This document shows positions 18,275-27,300 of a DNA stretch of 61,480 bases, piece by piece. The DNA lies in contig JAAURD010000002.1 of assembly GCA_012034075.1 (NCBI GenBank), positions 1 to 61,480 on the forward strand, read 5' to 3'. A model generated the notes under the pieces. The model searched no databases and was not told the DNA's origin. It saw only the letters and a program-made list of their open reading frames with translations. Every line of letters begins with the position of its first letter. Positions within the stretch are counted from its first letter, which is position 1. Origin of the DNA: Chloroflexaceae bacterium. Lineage in GTDB: Bacteria; Chloroflexota; Chloroflexia; Chloroflexales; Chloroflexaceae. The position numbers and the translations under genes are program-made.

Positions 18275-19522
18275 TTATACTATCATCTGCGGATCGCTTG
18301 TGCGCCTAGTGGGTTGCTCCCGTGTTACGTTGAGATAGATCACCAGTACACCCATACCAAAAGCATACAAACTTGATACCATCCAGATTTCGGCCAGGCC
18401 TAACACCAGCGTCAACTGGCCTATCAGCAAACCACTCATTCCCACACCCAGTTCAATCCCACCGACGAGCGTGCCCGAAACGGCATCCAGCACCTCTGGT
18501 TGCTCTGCCGAGGCCATGCTGATCGAAAGCGGGAAAAAGAAAGAACATGCCAGGCCAGCAAGGCCTAACACGAGCATCGAGTTGACCAGACCAGTGACCA
18601 TGGGCAAAGCAACAAAGGTCGCTGCCAGCACAAAGGCTAAACAGATAGAGCACCTGTGGCCGAAACCAGATTGCCGCCAGCGCAAAGATCGCCCGTCCCA
18701 GCGTCACCATTGCCCAGAAGACCGCCAGCCCATAGGCTGCTTCCACCGTGCTCAGGCCAGCATCCTTTTCCAAATAGATCGTCGTCCAGTTGCCGTAGAT
18801 GCCCTCACACAGGCCATACAAAAAGGTGACCAGCGCAAACAACCAGATACGTATGGGTAGCCTGGTCCGTTCACGCGGCGTGGCCGGCTGCTCTGGCGCG
18901 GCAAGCGGTGGCCCCACGGTAGCCTCAGGTGCCTGTTCAATCGAGAGACGCAACGACAACGGCAATTGAAAGAGAATCATCCCAACGACGAGCGCCCCAA
19001 CCGTGAGCGGCGCCCCCCCACCAGAAACCCAGGTCACGAAACAGGCTGAGAATCAGGGCTGCACCGACCTGACCAACGCCGGCCATCACATGCAATGCGT
19101 TTACCGCCGCATCGGCATAGCTGCGAAAGAAATCGAACGCATACGCATTGAGCGCCGTCACCGCCAGCCCCAAACCCAGCCCCCAGGCTCGCCGTTGCCC
19201 AGCAGCAACACCAGAAAGGGCAGCATGCCCATGCCGATAGCAGCATGACTCAGCAGCATCAGCCCCATCGAAAGCAGGTTGCCCAGCATCCCCAGTTGCA
19301 ACACCCGCTTCATGCTATATCGTCGTGCCAGTCGCGCCGCTAACGTAGCACAGATCATCGCTATCATCGCCTGCGGCAAAAAATCATCCCAAACTGCGCA
19401 TCACTTAAGCCATGAAAAGCAGCATCCGTAAACAGCGCTCCTGCCGCTGGAAAGAGAATCAGCGTCACGCCTTGCAAAACGCACTGCCATAAATCGCGAT
19501 AATCATTGCGAGATTCGACCAT
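18275..19522 (-). CDS. Major facilitator superfamily transporter; several frame breaks
   Basis: A 12-helix MFS protein spread over four to five frames. Restored from ATG 19522 it reads through VTLILFPAAGALFTDAAFHGLSD, LPQAMIAMICATLAARLARRY (the first cytoplasmic loop Arg-rich motif), AYAFDFFRSYADAAVNALH, a central cytoplasmic loop with Pro/Glu/Arg, and LFALVTFLYGLCEGIYGNW in the second half. Breaks lie near 19385 (six T, should be seven), 19180, 19010 (a run of seven G) and 18635. Homopolymer positions point to sequencing errors. The LYGLCEGIYGNW helix recalls sugar/drug MFS families, but the substrate cannot be assigned. It lies 65 bases upstream of glgX on the same strand. Confidence 0.75.
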
Positions 19523-19566
19523 CTGGTCGGCCGAGTTTGTTGCAGCATCATGTCACTTTCGTTGGT

Positions 19567-21649
19567 TCAACGCAAGGATACCACATCAACCGCCTCAATC
19601 GCAATGCTAATCGGTCGCTGCGCATGCGGGTCTTGCGCAGTCGTCGCCTCCAGCTGCATGTGATGCTGGCCCGGCTCAAGCGTCAACAGCAACGTATAGG
19701 TGCGTATGCCGGCCGGGGTGACCACGATATCACCATAGGATTGCCCATTGAGCACAATATGTACCCGGCGGGGCGATGTAAAGCTCTCCAGGCCCAGCCG
19801 TAGCGCAAAGCTCTGCGGATGATCTGCCGGGTTCACCAGATACATCCGCCCCTGTTCAGTCATCCAACGCCAGCGCCGCCCGTCCACTTCTTCGATATCG
19901 TGCCAGCCCCGGTCCAGAAAGACAAACGGCTGTGCCGCGAACGGCGGTGCCGTATAAAGACGAACCGGACCGACTATCCGTTCAGGCTGCCAGCCCAACC
20001 GCCCTTCCAGCCAGATCTGCACACAGCGCTCTTCACCCTCCGACAAACGTTCGGTATGCACCACAATCTGCCGAATTTGGTAGTATGCCAGTGCTGAACG
20101 TGCCATGGTCGCGTCCACCGGCGGGATGGTATCACCATCACAGTCCAGTCGATTGAGCTGGCTCATCAGCGGCGCCCCACGCACCAACGGATAATCTGGC
20201 TGGCGTGTGGCATACCCACCGATAATCGGCCGCCCATGGACCATCTGCGCCCGCAGCGAGGCACTCTTACCCGCCAGCGTGCCACTATTCAGCGGCAGCA
20301 CCAGCAGCGTCCCCTGCTCGTGCGCCAGGCTAGCATACACCGCCGGCGTATCATCTACCAGCACCGCCAGTTGCGGCCGTGCCAGGTCGATCAGCCCCAA
20401 AGCCAGCAGCAAGCCCAGCAACGCCAGACACTGGCGACCGCTGAATCTGCTCAGCAGATAACGCACACCCAGCGCGGCAACCACCGCCAACGGGATCATT
20501 GCCACCAGGGCCGCCAGCTGCGCCGAAAGGCAAAACTCGTACCCGGCAGTGCCGCAAACAGCTGCGCCACCGGCAACGGTAGCCCCGTCTCAACACCATT
20601 GACCCGCAGATGGGTGCCCAGGGCAAAGAGGAAAAGGACCGCAATCATCAGTCCCCACACGCGTGCCGTCTGCCAGCAAGCGAGCAGACCCACCAGCGCC
20701 AGACCCAGCGCGAGATAGCCCGGTGTGGTCACCCAGCCCGCACTCGAAGGATGCAACGGGGCCTGGTAGGCGTTGATCGCAGCACCCCAGAGCGGGTGAT
20801 GCGCACTGGGCAACAGCACATCAACCAGGTCCAGGCTGTAGTAAGTGGCCTGGGTTCGCCAGTGATCAGCCGAACGTGAGGCATCACCAATGCCGCCGAA
20901 GAGACCGGGCAGCAATGGCAACAACAAGAGGAAAAGCAACGGGAGCGCACTGACCCAGGGACGCAAAAGAGGCCACCAGCCACGCTGCAGCCACATGTGC
21001 CAGCTCATCCAGACGACGATGCAGAGCGCCAGAAAGAGGGCATGATACCAACTGGTATAGCTTACAGGGCCAGCGCCAGACCTAGCCAGATGCCACTACG
21101 CAGGCTCATTGCGTTCGTAGCATGGACCAGCCCCAGCAGAGCCAGGGCCACCCATTGCAGCGCCACATGTTCCAGTTGCCCATCCAGCAGGCGGGTCAGG
21201 TGCTGCGGCGCCGCCGTCACCAGCAGACCCGCGATCAAGGCGCCACCCCACGAGCCACTGACGCGCCAGGCCAGCGCATAGCTAAACCAGCCGGTACTTG
21301 TAAAACCCAGCAACACTGCCACCCCATACGCGCTGAGCGGCCCGGCGATGAGCAACACCGGCAGCGTCAACAGCGCGTTCGTCAGGTCGATAGGTTGCAA
21401 GCCAAGGGGCAACACCAGCGGCCAGTAGAGCAAATCGGTCGAGAGTGGGTTCTGCCCTTGCAGCAGGGCCGTACGTACCCACCACAGGTTCCAAACCTTT
21501 TGCCAGCCATCAGCCTCCGCAATTGGGCCACCCACGATTGCCTGCCCCAGCACCGCTGCCTGCGGCCAGGTGAACCAGAGGGCCAGCGCACCATAGAGCA
21601 ACCCGGCCAGGAGATGCCACTTCCAATGCGATGTTGTGGTATTGGGCAT
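19567..21649 (-). CDS. Large polytopic membrane protein with extracytoplasmic C-terminal domain (possible GT-C-like); frame breaks
   Basis: Three frame segments join into one protein of about 690 residues: 21649 to about 21060, about 21058 to 20530, and about 20530 to 19567. The first two thirds contain ten or more hydrophobic helices, with an acidic loop after helix 1 (AEADGWQKVWNLWW) and a Pro-rich loop (DLLYWPLVLPLGLQP), the arrangement seen in polyprenyl-phosphate-dependent GT-C proteins. The last 300 residues form a soluble beta-rich domain. No sequence-specific family is recognised with certainty. It is near MFS and glycosyl genes, and could modify a lipid-linked or surface sugar; that is inference only. 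Confidence 0.6.
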
Positions 21650-21679
21650 CCCCGGGTCACCAGATATCGACGGGCCAGG

Positions 21680-24358
21680 TTAGCGTGGCTTCAGCGCAAC
21701 GTTCAGGACTTCGTCCATCGACGCCACCGGTACCAGGTTCAAATCTTCCTTAATCCGCTCAGGCAGATCACTGATGTCTTTCACGTTCTCTTTGGGCAGA
21801 ATAAACGTCTTAATGCCTGCCCGATGGGCCGCCAGGGTCTTCTCTTTGAGGCCACCAATCGCCAGCACTTTGCCGCGCAGGGTGACCTCACCGGTCATCG
21901 CCACATCACGCCGTACCGGTTTGCCCGTCATTGCACTGATCAGTGCAGTTGTCAGGGTAATACCAGCAGAGGGACCATCTTTGGGTACAGCACCTTCGGG
22001 TACATGAATATGGAAGGCATGCTCATCAAAGTACGTACTATCCACCCCAAAGGTGTCGGCCAGCGAACGTGCATACGACATGGCGGTCTGGGCACTCTCC
22101 TTCATCACATCGCCTAGATGACCAGTGAGTTGCAGCGTTCCTTTGCCACGCACTGGGAGCACCTCAATGCTGAGAATATCGCCACCGCTGGGCGTCCACG
22201 AGACACCAGTGGCGACGCCAATCTCATCTTGCTCTTCGACCAGGCCATAACTAAACCGCGGTGATCCGAGATAGCCAACAACGTCATCGGCGTCAATCGT
22301 AAAGGTCATCAACGGTTCGGCTGGTGCTGCCGCTGCTGCTGCATCTTTGTCACTGGTTGGCACGTTCACACTGCTGTTTTCTTTGTCACTGGTTGGTGCT
22401 TTCACTTCACTACTCTCCTCAAAAATGGTCTGCTGGGGACTGGTTTCATGCGCCGTCGTCAGCGGCTCTGTTTTCACTGACGGCCCTGACACCGTCACCA
22501 GACGGCTTACCATTGTCGCCGCAGTGGGCATCGGTCGGGCCGCTGGCACGGGCTCCGTTACGGGTTCATCGTTTTTGCTGGCATGATCAGTATCTGCCCT
22601 ATCTGCCGTTTGATCATCCACCGAAGCCACTTTACGGGCAACCTTCCGGCACAGGCTTGCCAGTTCACGTTCAAGATTGCGCACCCCGGCTTCACGCGTA
22701 TAGCGGCGTATCAGCATCAAGATCGCCTCTTCGGTAATGGTCAATTGCTCTGGCTGTAAGCCATGAAACTCCAGTTGCTTGGGCACCAGAAAGCCCAGCG
22801 CGATATGCAGCTTCTCTTCTTCGGTATAGCCACCGATTTCGATCACTTCCATCCGGTCGCGCAGGGGCATGGGAATGGGATCAAGCTGGTTGGCCGTGGC
22901 AATAAAGATCACCTTGCTGAGATCATACGGAATCTCTAGGTAGTGATCGCTAAAGGCGTGGTTTTGCTCCGGGTCAAGCACCTCGAGCAACGCCGAAGTG
23001 GGATCACCGCGAAAATCCATGCCCACTTTGTCAATCTCATCGAGCATATAGATCGGGCTACGCGATTTCGCCATCTTGATCGATTGGATAACGCGACCAG
23101 GCATTGCACCGATATAGGTCCGTCGATGACCGCGAATTTCGGCCTCATCACGAATACCACCCAGACTGGTTCGTACAAATTGACGTCCCAGGGCACGGGC
23201 AATCGAGCGACCTAGACTGGTTTTACCGACGCCCGGTGGCCCAACAAAGCACAGAATCGGCGAGCGCATCTTATGACCGGCCAGTTTGCGCACTGCCAGG
23301 TACTCGAGCAAACGCTCTTTGACTTTGTCCAGACCATAGTGGTCTTCGTCCAATACCCGTTGCGCTTCGGTCAGGCTAATCTCCGGGTGTTCTTCATCAC
23401 TCCACGGCAGATTCAAGATCCAATCGAGATAGGTGCGGATGACACCCGACTCCGGGCTATTCATGCCCTGCTGGGCCAGTCGCTTAAATTCGTGAATAGC
23501 CTGCTCACGTACATATTCTGGCGCGTCTAGTTCAAAAATTTTGCGCCGGAGATCATCTATCGGGTCATCACCGTCTTCATCTTCGCCCAGTTCACGCCGA
23601 ATGACCCGAATCTGTTCACGCAAAAAGTACTCACGCTGGCTCTGATCGAGTACTTCTTTGGTATCTTGTTGGATTTTCTGGCGCAGTTTGAGCAACTCCA
23701 ACCGCCTTGCCAGTATCAAATAGGCTTTATGCAGGCGCTCCACCGGGTCAAGGGTATTGAGAATTTCCAGCCGATCTTTGAATTCAAATGCCGGACTCCA
23801 GGTGACAATATCGGCAAGATGGCCAGGCTGGGTAATACGATGCACAAACGCCACAGCTTCTTGCGGTACTTCACCGAGATAATCGACAAACTCATCAACC
23901 TGTTGCTTGACAGTCTCTATCAGCGCCTGTATCTCCATATTCGTTGGATCTTCATCTTCTATAGGGACACAGCGCACCCGATAATAGGGATCGCTCTGGG
24001 TTGCACCACGAATACGTGCTCGCTGCAACCCCTCCAGAATAATCCGCACGGTACCATCAGGCAGTTTAATAAATTCCATCAAGCGTGCAATGACCCCAAT
24101 GGGGGGAAATTGCTGTGGCTGATTATTTTTGTAATTTTCGATTTCAGCTTCAGAAACAAAGATCAAAAGGACGTTGTGATCATCTTCCCACGCCTGATCC
24201 ATGGCCCGAAACGACTTGCTCTGCCCAACGTGCAATGGCACGGTCATATGGGGCATAATCACCGTCTCTCCCAGAACCACCAGTGGGAATTCACGCTCTT
24301 GCGGATATGATCCGAACGTCATTTCATCATCTTCTACCGGTGATGACTTTGGTATCAT
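21680..24358 (-). CDS. lon: ATP-dependent protease Lon with an unusual linker insertion
   Basis: 892 residues, ATG at 24358 preceded by GAGGAAG. LonN substrate-binding domain (about 23-220), coiled-coil region, AAA+ module with Walker A GPPGVGKT (373-380), Walker B IYMLDEID (436-443) and arginine finger region, then the protease domain with the catalytic Ser797 in KDGPSAG and Lys840 in GGLKEK. It degrades damaged and regulatory proteins in the cytoplasm. Between the AAA+ lid and the protease domain (about residues 578-683) there is a roughly 105-residue Thr/Pro/Ser/Ala/Glu-rich insertion, absent in classical Lon (which has about 780-820 residues), with a repeated PTSDK motif and an alanine run. 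Upstream lies a MarR gene on the same strand. Confidence 0.97.
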   Translation of the reverse strand: MIPKSSPVEDDEMTFGSYPQEREFPLVVLGETVIMPHMTVPLHVGQSKSFRAMDQAWEDDHNVLLIFVSEAEIENYKNNQPQQFPPIGVIARLMEFIKLPDGTVRIILEGLQRARIRGATQSDPYYRVRCVPIEDEDPTNMEIQALIETVKQQVDEFVDYLGEVPQEAVAFVHRITQPGHLADIVTWSPAFEFKDRLEILNTLDPVERLHKAYLILARRLELLKLRQKIQQDTKEVLDQSQREYFLREQIRVIRRELGEDEDGDDPIDDLRRKIFELDAPEYVREQAIHEFKRLAQQGMNSPESGVIRTYLDWILNLPWSDEEHPEISLTEAQRVLDEDHYGLDKVKERLLEYLAVRKLAGHKMRSPILCFVGPPGVGKTSLGRSIARALGRQFVRTSLGGIRDEAEIRGHRRTYIGAMPGRVIQSIKMAKSRSPIYMLDEIDKVGMDFRGDPTSALLEVLDPEQNHAFSDHYLEIPYDLSKVIFIATANQLDPIPMPLRDRMEVIEIGGYTEEEKLHIALGFLVPKQLEFHGLQPEQLTITEEAILMLIRRYTREAGVRNLERELASLCRKVARKVASVDDQTADRADTDHASKNDEPVTEPVPAARPMPTAATMVSRLVTVSGPSVKTEPLTTAHETSPQQTIFEESSEVKAPTSDKENSSVNVPTSDKDAAAAAAPAEPLMTFTIDADDVVGYLGSPRFSYGLVEEQDEIGVATGVSWTPSGGDILSIEVLPVRGKGTLQLTGHLGDVMKESAQTAMSYARSLADTFGVDSTYFDEHAFHIHVPEGAVPKDGPSAGITLTTALISAMTGKPVRRDVAMTGEVTLRGKVLAIGGLKEKTLAAHRAGIKTFILPKENVKDISDLPERIKEDLNLVPVASMDEVLNVALKPR

Positions 24359-24403
24359 CAGTCTTCCTCATCTGTACAGACGCTTTCGGGCCTGAACAGA
24401 ACT

Positions 24404-24418
24404 ATGGTACCTTACCAT
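24404..24418. promoter_or_regulatory. 15-bp palindrome upstream of lon (possible operator)
   Basis: ATGGTA-CCT-TACCAT, a perfect 6-bp inverted repeat with 3-nt spacer, 46 to 60 bases upstream of the lon start. Position and symmetry fit an operator, but no regulator is assigned. The MarR protein encoded just upstream is one candidate. Confidence 0.35.
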
Positions 24419-24461
24419 GATGCAAAAGGATATCAACACATGCTCTGAATCGACGAGCGTC

Positions 24462-24920
24462 TTACGAATGCTGATCAACGATGCTATGCTCATCGGGGAC
24501 GTTGATCAGTGTTACCATACCCTCCATAACCCGATCAAGCAAATGTAACAGGGTATCAACATCGTGGCCCGGCAAATGGGCCAGCGCATGCTGCAACTGC
24601 TGACGCCGCGCTTGCTGAATTTCGGCAACCAGGGTGCTTCCCTGCGGTGTTACCGCAACAATAACTTGACGCCGATCGCGCTCATGACGACTACGTTCCA
24701 CCAGTTGCTTTTCAATCAAGCGATCAATCACGCCGGTGAGCGATGCTGCCGATTGGCGTGTTGCATCGGCCAGTTCAGACATCTTGCACCTTGTTTCAGC
24801 TTGTTTCAGATAGAGCAGGGTCTGAAACTGGGGAATCGTTAAACGGAACCGTTCTTCGCCTAAGAGATCCATAAACTGGCGCTGCGCCAACCAGCTTATC
24901 TGCATAATCGCGTTTTCCAT
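24462..24920 (-). CDS. MarR family transcriptional regulator
   Basis: 152 residues from ATG 24920, with GGAAG adjacent; a TTG at 24980 would extend it. Winged-helix features: QFQTLLYLKQAETRCKMSELADATRQSAASLTGVIDRLIEKQLVER, with the recognition helix around ATRQSAASLTGVIDRL and the wing RHERDRRQVIVAVTPQG containing the conserved Asp-Arg. MarR proteins bind palindromic operators as dimers and release DNA on binding a small ligand. It is separated from lon by about 100 bases and oriented the same way. A consensus promoter lies at 25043-25071. Confidence 0.9.
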   Translation of the reverse strand: MENAIMQISWLAQRQFMDLLGEERFRLTIPQFQTLLYLKQAETRCKMSELADATRQSAASLTGVIDRLIEKQLVERSRHERDRRQVIVAVTPQGSTLVAEIQQARRQQLQHALAHLPGHDVDTLLHLLDRVMEGMVTLINVPDEHSIVDQHS

Positions 24921-24980
24921 TTCTTCCAGCGAACGACCGTTCGAAATCAACGTCTTACCTGTTTCTGCAACACCGCACAA

Positions 24981-25598
24981 CGACCCATCTGCTCGTTTTG
25001 CCGGCGCCAGATACTCGAACTACCGAATATTCAATATCTTTAAGTGTATCACGTTGTGTTTTCTCTGTCAACGGTCTCATTCGGGCAACGAGCACGGGTT
25101 TTTTCTAACACATTGTTAACAATCGAGGGAAGGGGTGATTGGTGATAGTTCATAGGTGTCAGGTGATGAGTCATAGATGATGGATTATAGGTGATAAACG
25201 GTAGACAATCGACCATCAAACAGGAAAAACCTGTTGCCATGTGTTGCCATGTGTTGTATAGGCACGATGAGCGCTGAGCGCTGAACAACGAGACAATGAA
25301 ACGGCAAAACCGAAAAAAGGACAGTGTGAATCGCACAGAAGGAATCATGGTTCTGTCATCATATGTCGGGCTGGTGTGCTGCTGAAAATACGGCGGACAT
25401 GCGTTTGTTGGGTAACACGATCATCACCGTGCAAGTTTGTCTCTGGTTTACGCTCACCGTAGCGGTTGCCTTGAGCGGTCAGCAGCGGTGTGTGATAGCC
25501 AACTCCCACAGATGGAGTCATAATCAGAGCAATTTGTGTGAAATAGTCCATAGTCATGGTGGCGATTCAGGTGTATACTGATAGTCCGGCCTGAATCG
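24981..25598. other. Intergenic region with MarR promoter and simple repeats
   Basis: Contains the MarR promoter, a GAATATTC palindrome in its leader (25025-25032), GGTGATTGGTGATAG-type simple repeats near 25134-25200, a doubled GTTGCCATGT (about 25235-25254), and a TATACT -10 box at 25574 ahead of the HD gene. The small open frames here have no family likeness. Confidence 0.6.
25043..25071 (-). promoter_or_regulatory. Promoter of the marR-type gene
   Basis: On the minus strand TTGACA, 17-bp spacer, TACACT. The GAATATTC palindrome lies just downstream of the expected start site, where an autorepressor would bind. Confidence 0.65.
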
Positions 25599-26225
25599 AT
25601 GGGTATGAGGGAATGCGAAAGACAGATGAATCAGCCAGATATTCGCGGGGCGATTGCCTACGCCCTGTTACGCCTAAAACAAGATTTATCACCCCGGTTG
25701 TGCTATCATTCGATTGAACACACTCGTGATGATGTCGTGCCAGCGGTTGAGCGTCTGGCCGAGCTACACCATCTTTCGGATGAAGAGGTCCTGCTCTTGC
25801 GCACAGCAGCTTATTATCACGATATTGGCTATATTGAGCAGCGCTATAACCACGAGAAAGTGGGTTTGCAGATTGCCGGCCAGGTGTTACCAACGTTTGG
25901 CTATCGTGCGGAGCAGATTCAGGTTATTCGGGGGTTGATTATGGCGACCCGTATGCCGCAGTCGCCACGCAATCTGCTTGAACAGATGATGGCCGATGCT
26001 GATCTGGATAGTCTGGGGCGGGATGATTTTTTCCGTCGGAGTCAGGATTTGCGTATCGAGCTGGAGACCTTTGAAGGGCAATGCTCGACCAGCAACTGGT
26101 ACCACCGACAATTACAGTTTTTGCAGCAGCATCGTTATTTCACTGAGTCGGCACGCTCGCTCCGCAATCCGGGCAAAGAGCACAATATGGCCAAGCTGCG
26201 CCAGCTGTTGCTGGTTGAAGTGTAA
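25599..26225 (+). CDS. HD-domain protein (putative metal-dependent phosphohydrolase)
   Basis: 208 residues (or 199 from the ATG at 25626, which is preceded by GAGGGA at some distance). HD-superfamily motifs: YHSIEHTRDD near residue 41 supplies the first His, AYYHDIGY the HD pair, and ADADLDSLGRDDF the distal Asp. These residues coordinate one or two metals for phosphate hydrolysis of nucleotides or cyclic dinucleotides. Substrate unknown. Monocistronic; the gene converges with fruK across a shared hairpin. It has a likely -10 (TATACT) at 25574. Confidence 0.82.
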   Translation: MGMRECERQMNQPDIRGAIAYALLRLKQDLSPRLCYHSIEHTRDDVVPAVERLAELHHLSDEEVLLLRTAAYYHDIGYIEQRYNHEKVGLQIAGQVLPTFGYRAEQIQVIRGLIMATRMPQSPRNLLEQMMADADLDSLGRDDFFRRSQDLRIELETFEGQCSTSNWYHRQLQFLQQHRYFTESARSLRNPGKEHNMAKLRQLLLVEV

Positions 26226-26234
26226 GGCAACGGT

Positions 26235-26273
26235 GCGATGCTTGCAAGGGATGAAGACCCCTGCAAGCATCGC
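26235..26273. terminator. Bidirectional hairpin terminator between HD gene and fruK
   Basis: Sixteen-bp arms GCGATGCTTGCAAGGG and CCCCTGCAAGCATCGC (one mismatch) around a 7-nt loop, in the 93-base gap between convergent stop codons. No strong T run on either side, so termination strength is uncertain. Confidence 0.55.
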
Positions 26274-26318
26274 CGTGCTGGTCATAGGATACCAACATGG
26301 ATCCCCTGCTACAAGCAC

Positions 26319-27277
26319 CTATGCGCCGGATACTACCTGTACCTGCGCCTGCCATCTATCCACGGCTGCGGTAGAGGAGAGGCCGACGCCGGTACGTGTA
26401 ATGCGATCAAGCGAAAACGCGGTTGCCAGGCGGGCACAATCGGCCAGGGCATGCTTGCGTAGATGTGCAGCAACCACCCCGGCGACCATGGCATCACGGC
26501 GCCCACGGTGCTTTGCACTTCGACCTGGGGTGGGCGTGCGATGATAACCGTATCGGCATTGACAAAGCATGCGCCCGCTTTGCCCATCGATACCACTACC
26601 AGCCGCATACCCTGCGCAATCAGCATGCGAGCGGCTGCAATCACGTCGGTTTCGTTGTGCAAGGGCTGTTTCACCAGTCCTTCCAACTCGTGAATGTTGG
26701 GCTTGATCATATATGGTGCAGCTTCTAGCGCTTGCTGCAATGCTTCACCGCTCGTATCCAGCACCACTGCACGACCCTGTTTTTTGAGTAGGCCAATAAG
26801 TTCGCGGTAGATGCCCGCATCAACGCCAGGCGGAAGGCTACCAGCGAGCACGACCCAGGGGCTGTTGGACGCAGCAAGCTGGGTATAGAACGCGTCGAGA
26901 TTGGCTGCTGATGGTGCCTGACCTGGAAAGTTAATATCGGTGGTCTGGCGCTGCAACGGATCGGTAATTTTAATACCCGTGCGGGTCTGGCCGGCAATGC
27001 GGATAAAGCCATCGGCAATGCCTTTGTGTTCAAACAAATCTGTAAAGGGAGTATCATTCTCGCGGCCGAGAAAGCCGGTAACGCCCACGCGGTAACCATT
27101 ATCGGCGAGAAAGGCCGCGACATTTACCCCCTTGCCACCGGGTTGGGCTGCGGTCTGGACAACCCGGTTGACCTGGTTGGCGGCAAAATGATGGATAACC
27201 ACCGTCTGGTCAATCGCCGGGTTGAGCGTTACCGTCACGACATCAAGGGTTTGTGGCAATGTTGGGTTGTTGTTCAT
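26319..27277 (-). CDS. fruK: 1-phosphofructokinase FruK; frame break near 26497
   Basis: PfkB/ribokinase-family enzyme that phosphorylates fructose-1-phosphate to fructose-1,6-bisphosphate, the step after PTS uptake. The start is ATG 27277 with AAGGAG 7 bases before it. Motifs: VTLNPAIDQTV at the N terminus (1-PFK type), GGKGVNVA, PLHNET, and the anion-hole/catalytic GAGDAMVAG. That last motif is split by a missing G near 26497: one frame ends after STVGAV, the other continues GDAMVAGVVAAHLRK to the stop at 26319. Restored length is about 320 residues, normal for the family. It lies 23 bases downstream of the PTS fusion gene, in one operon with it. Confidence 0.92.
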
Positions 27278-27300
27278 CACTACGCTCCTTTCCTTTTCGC

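Noticed and set aside
23666-24310. 214-codon plus-strand open frame
   Set aside because: Antisense to the lon N terminus; no recognisable protein features.
25049-25557. Small open frames upstream of the HD gene
   Set aside because: Built from simple GGTGAT-type repeats and promoter sequence; no family likeness or ribosome binding site.
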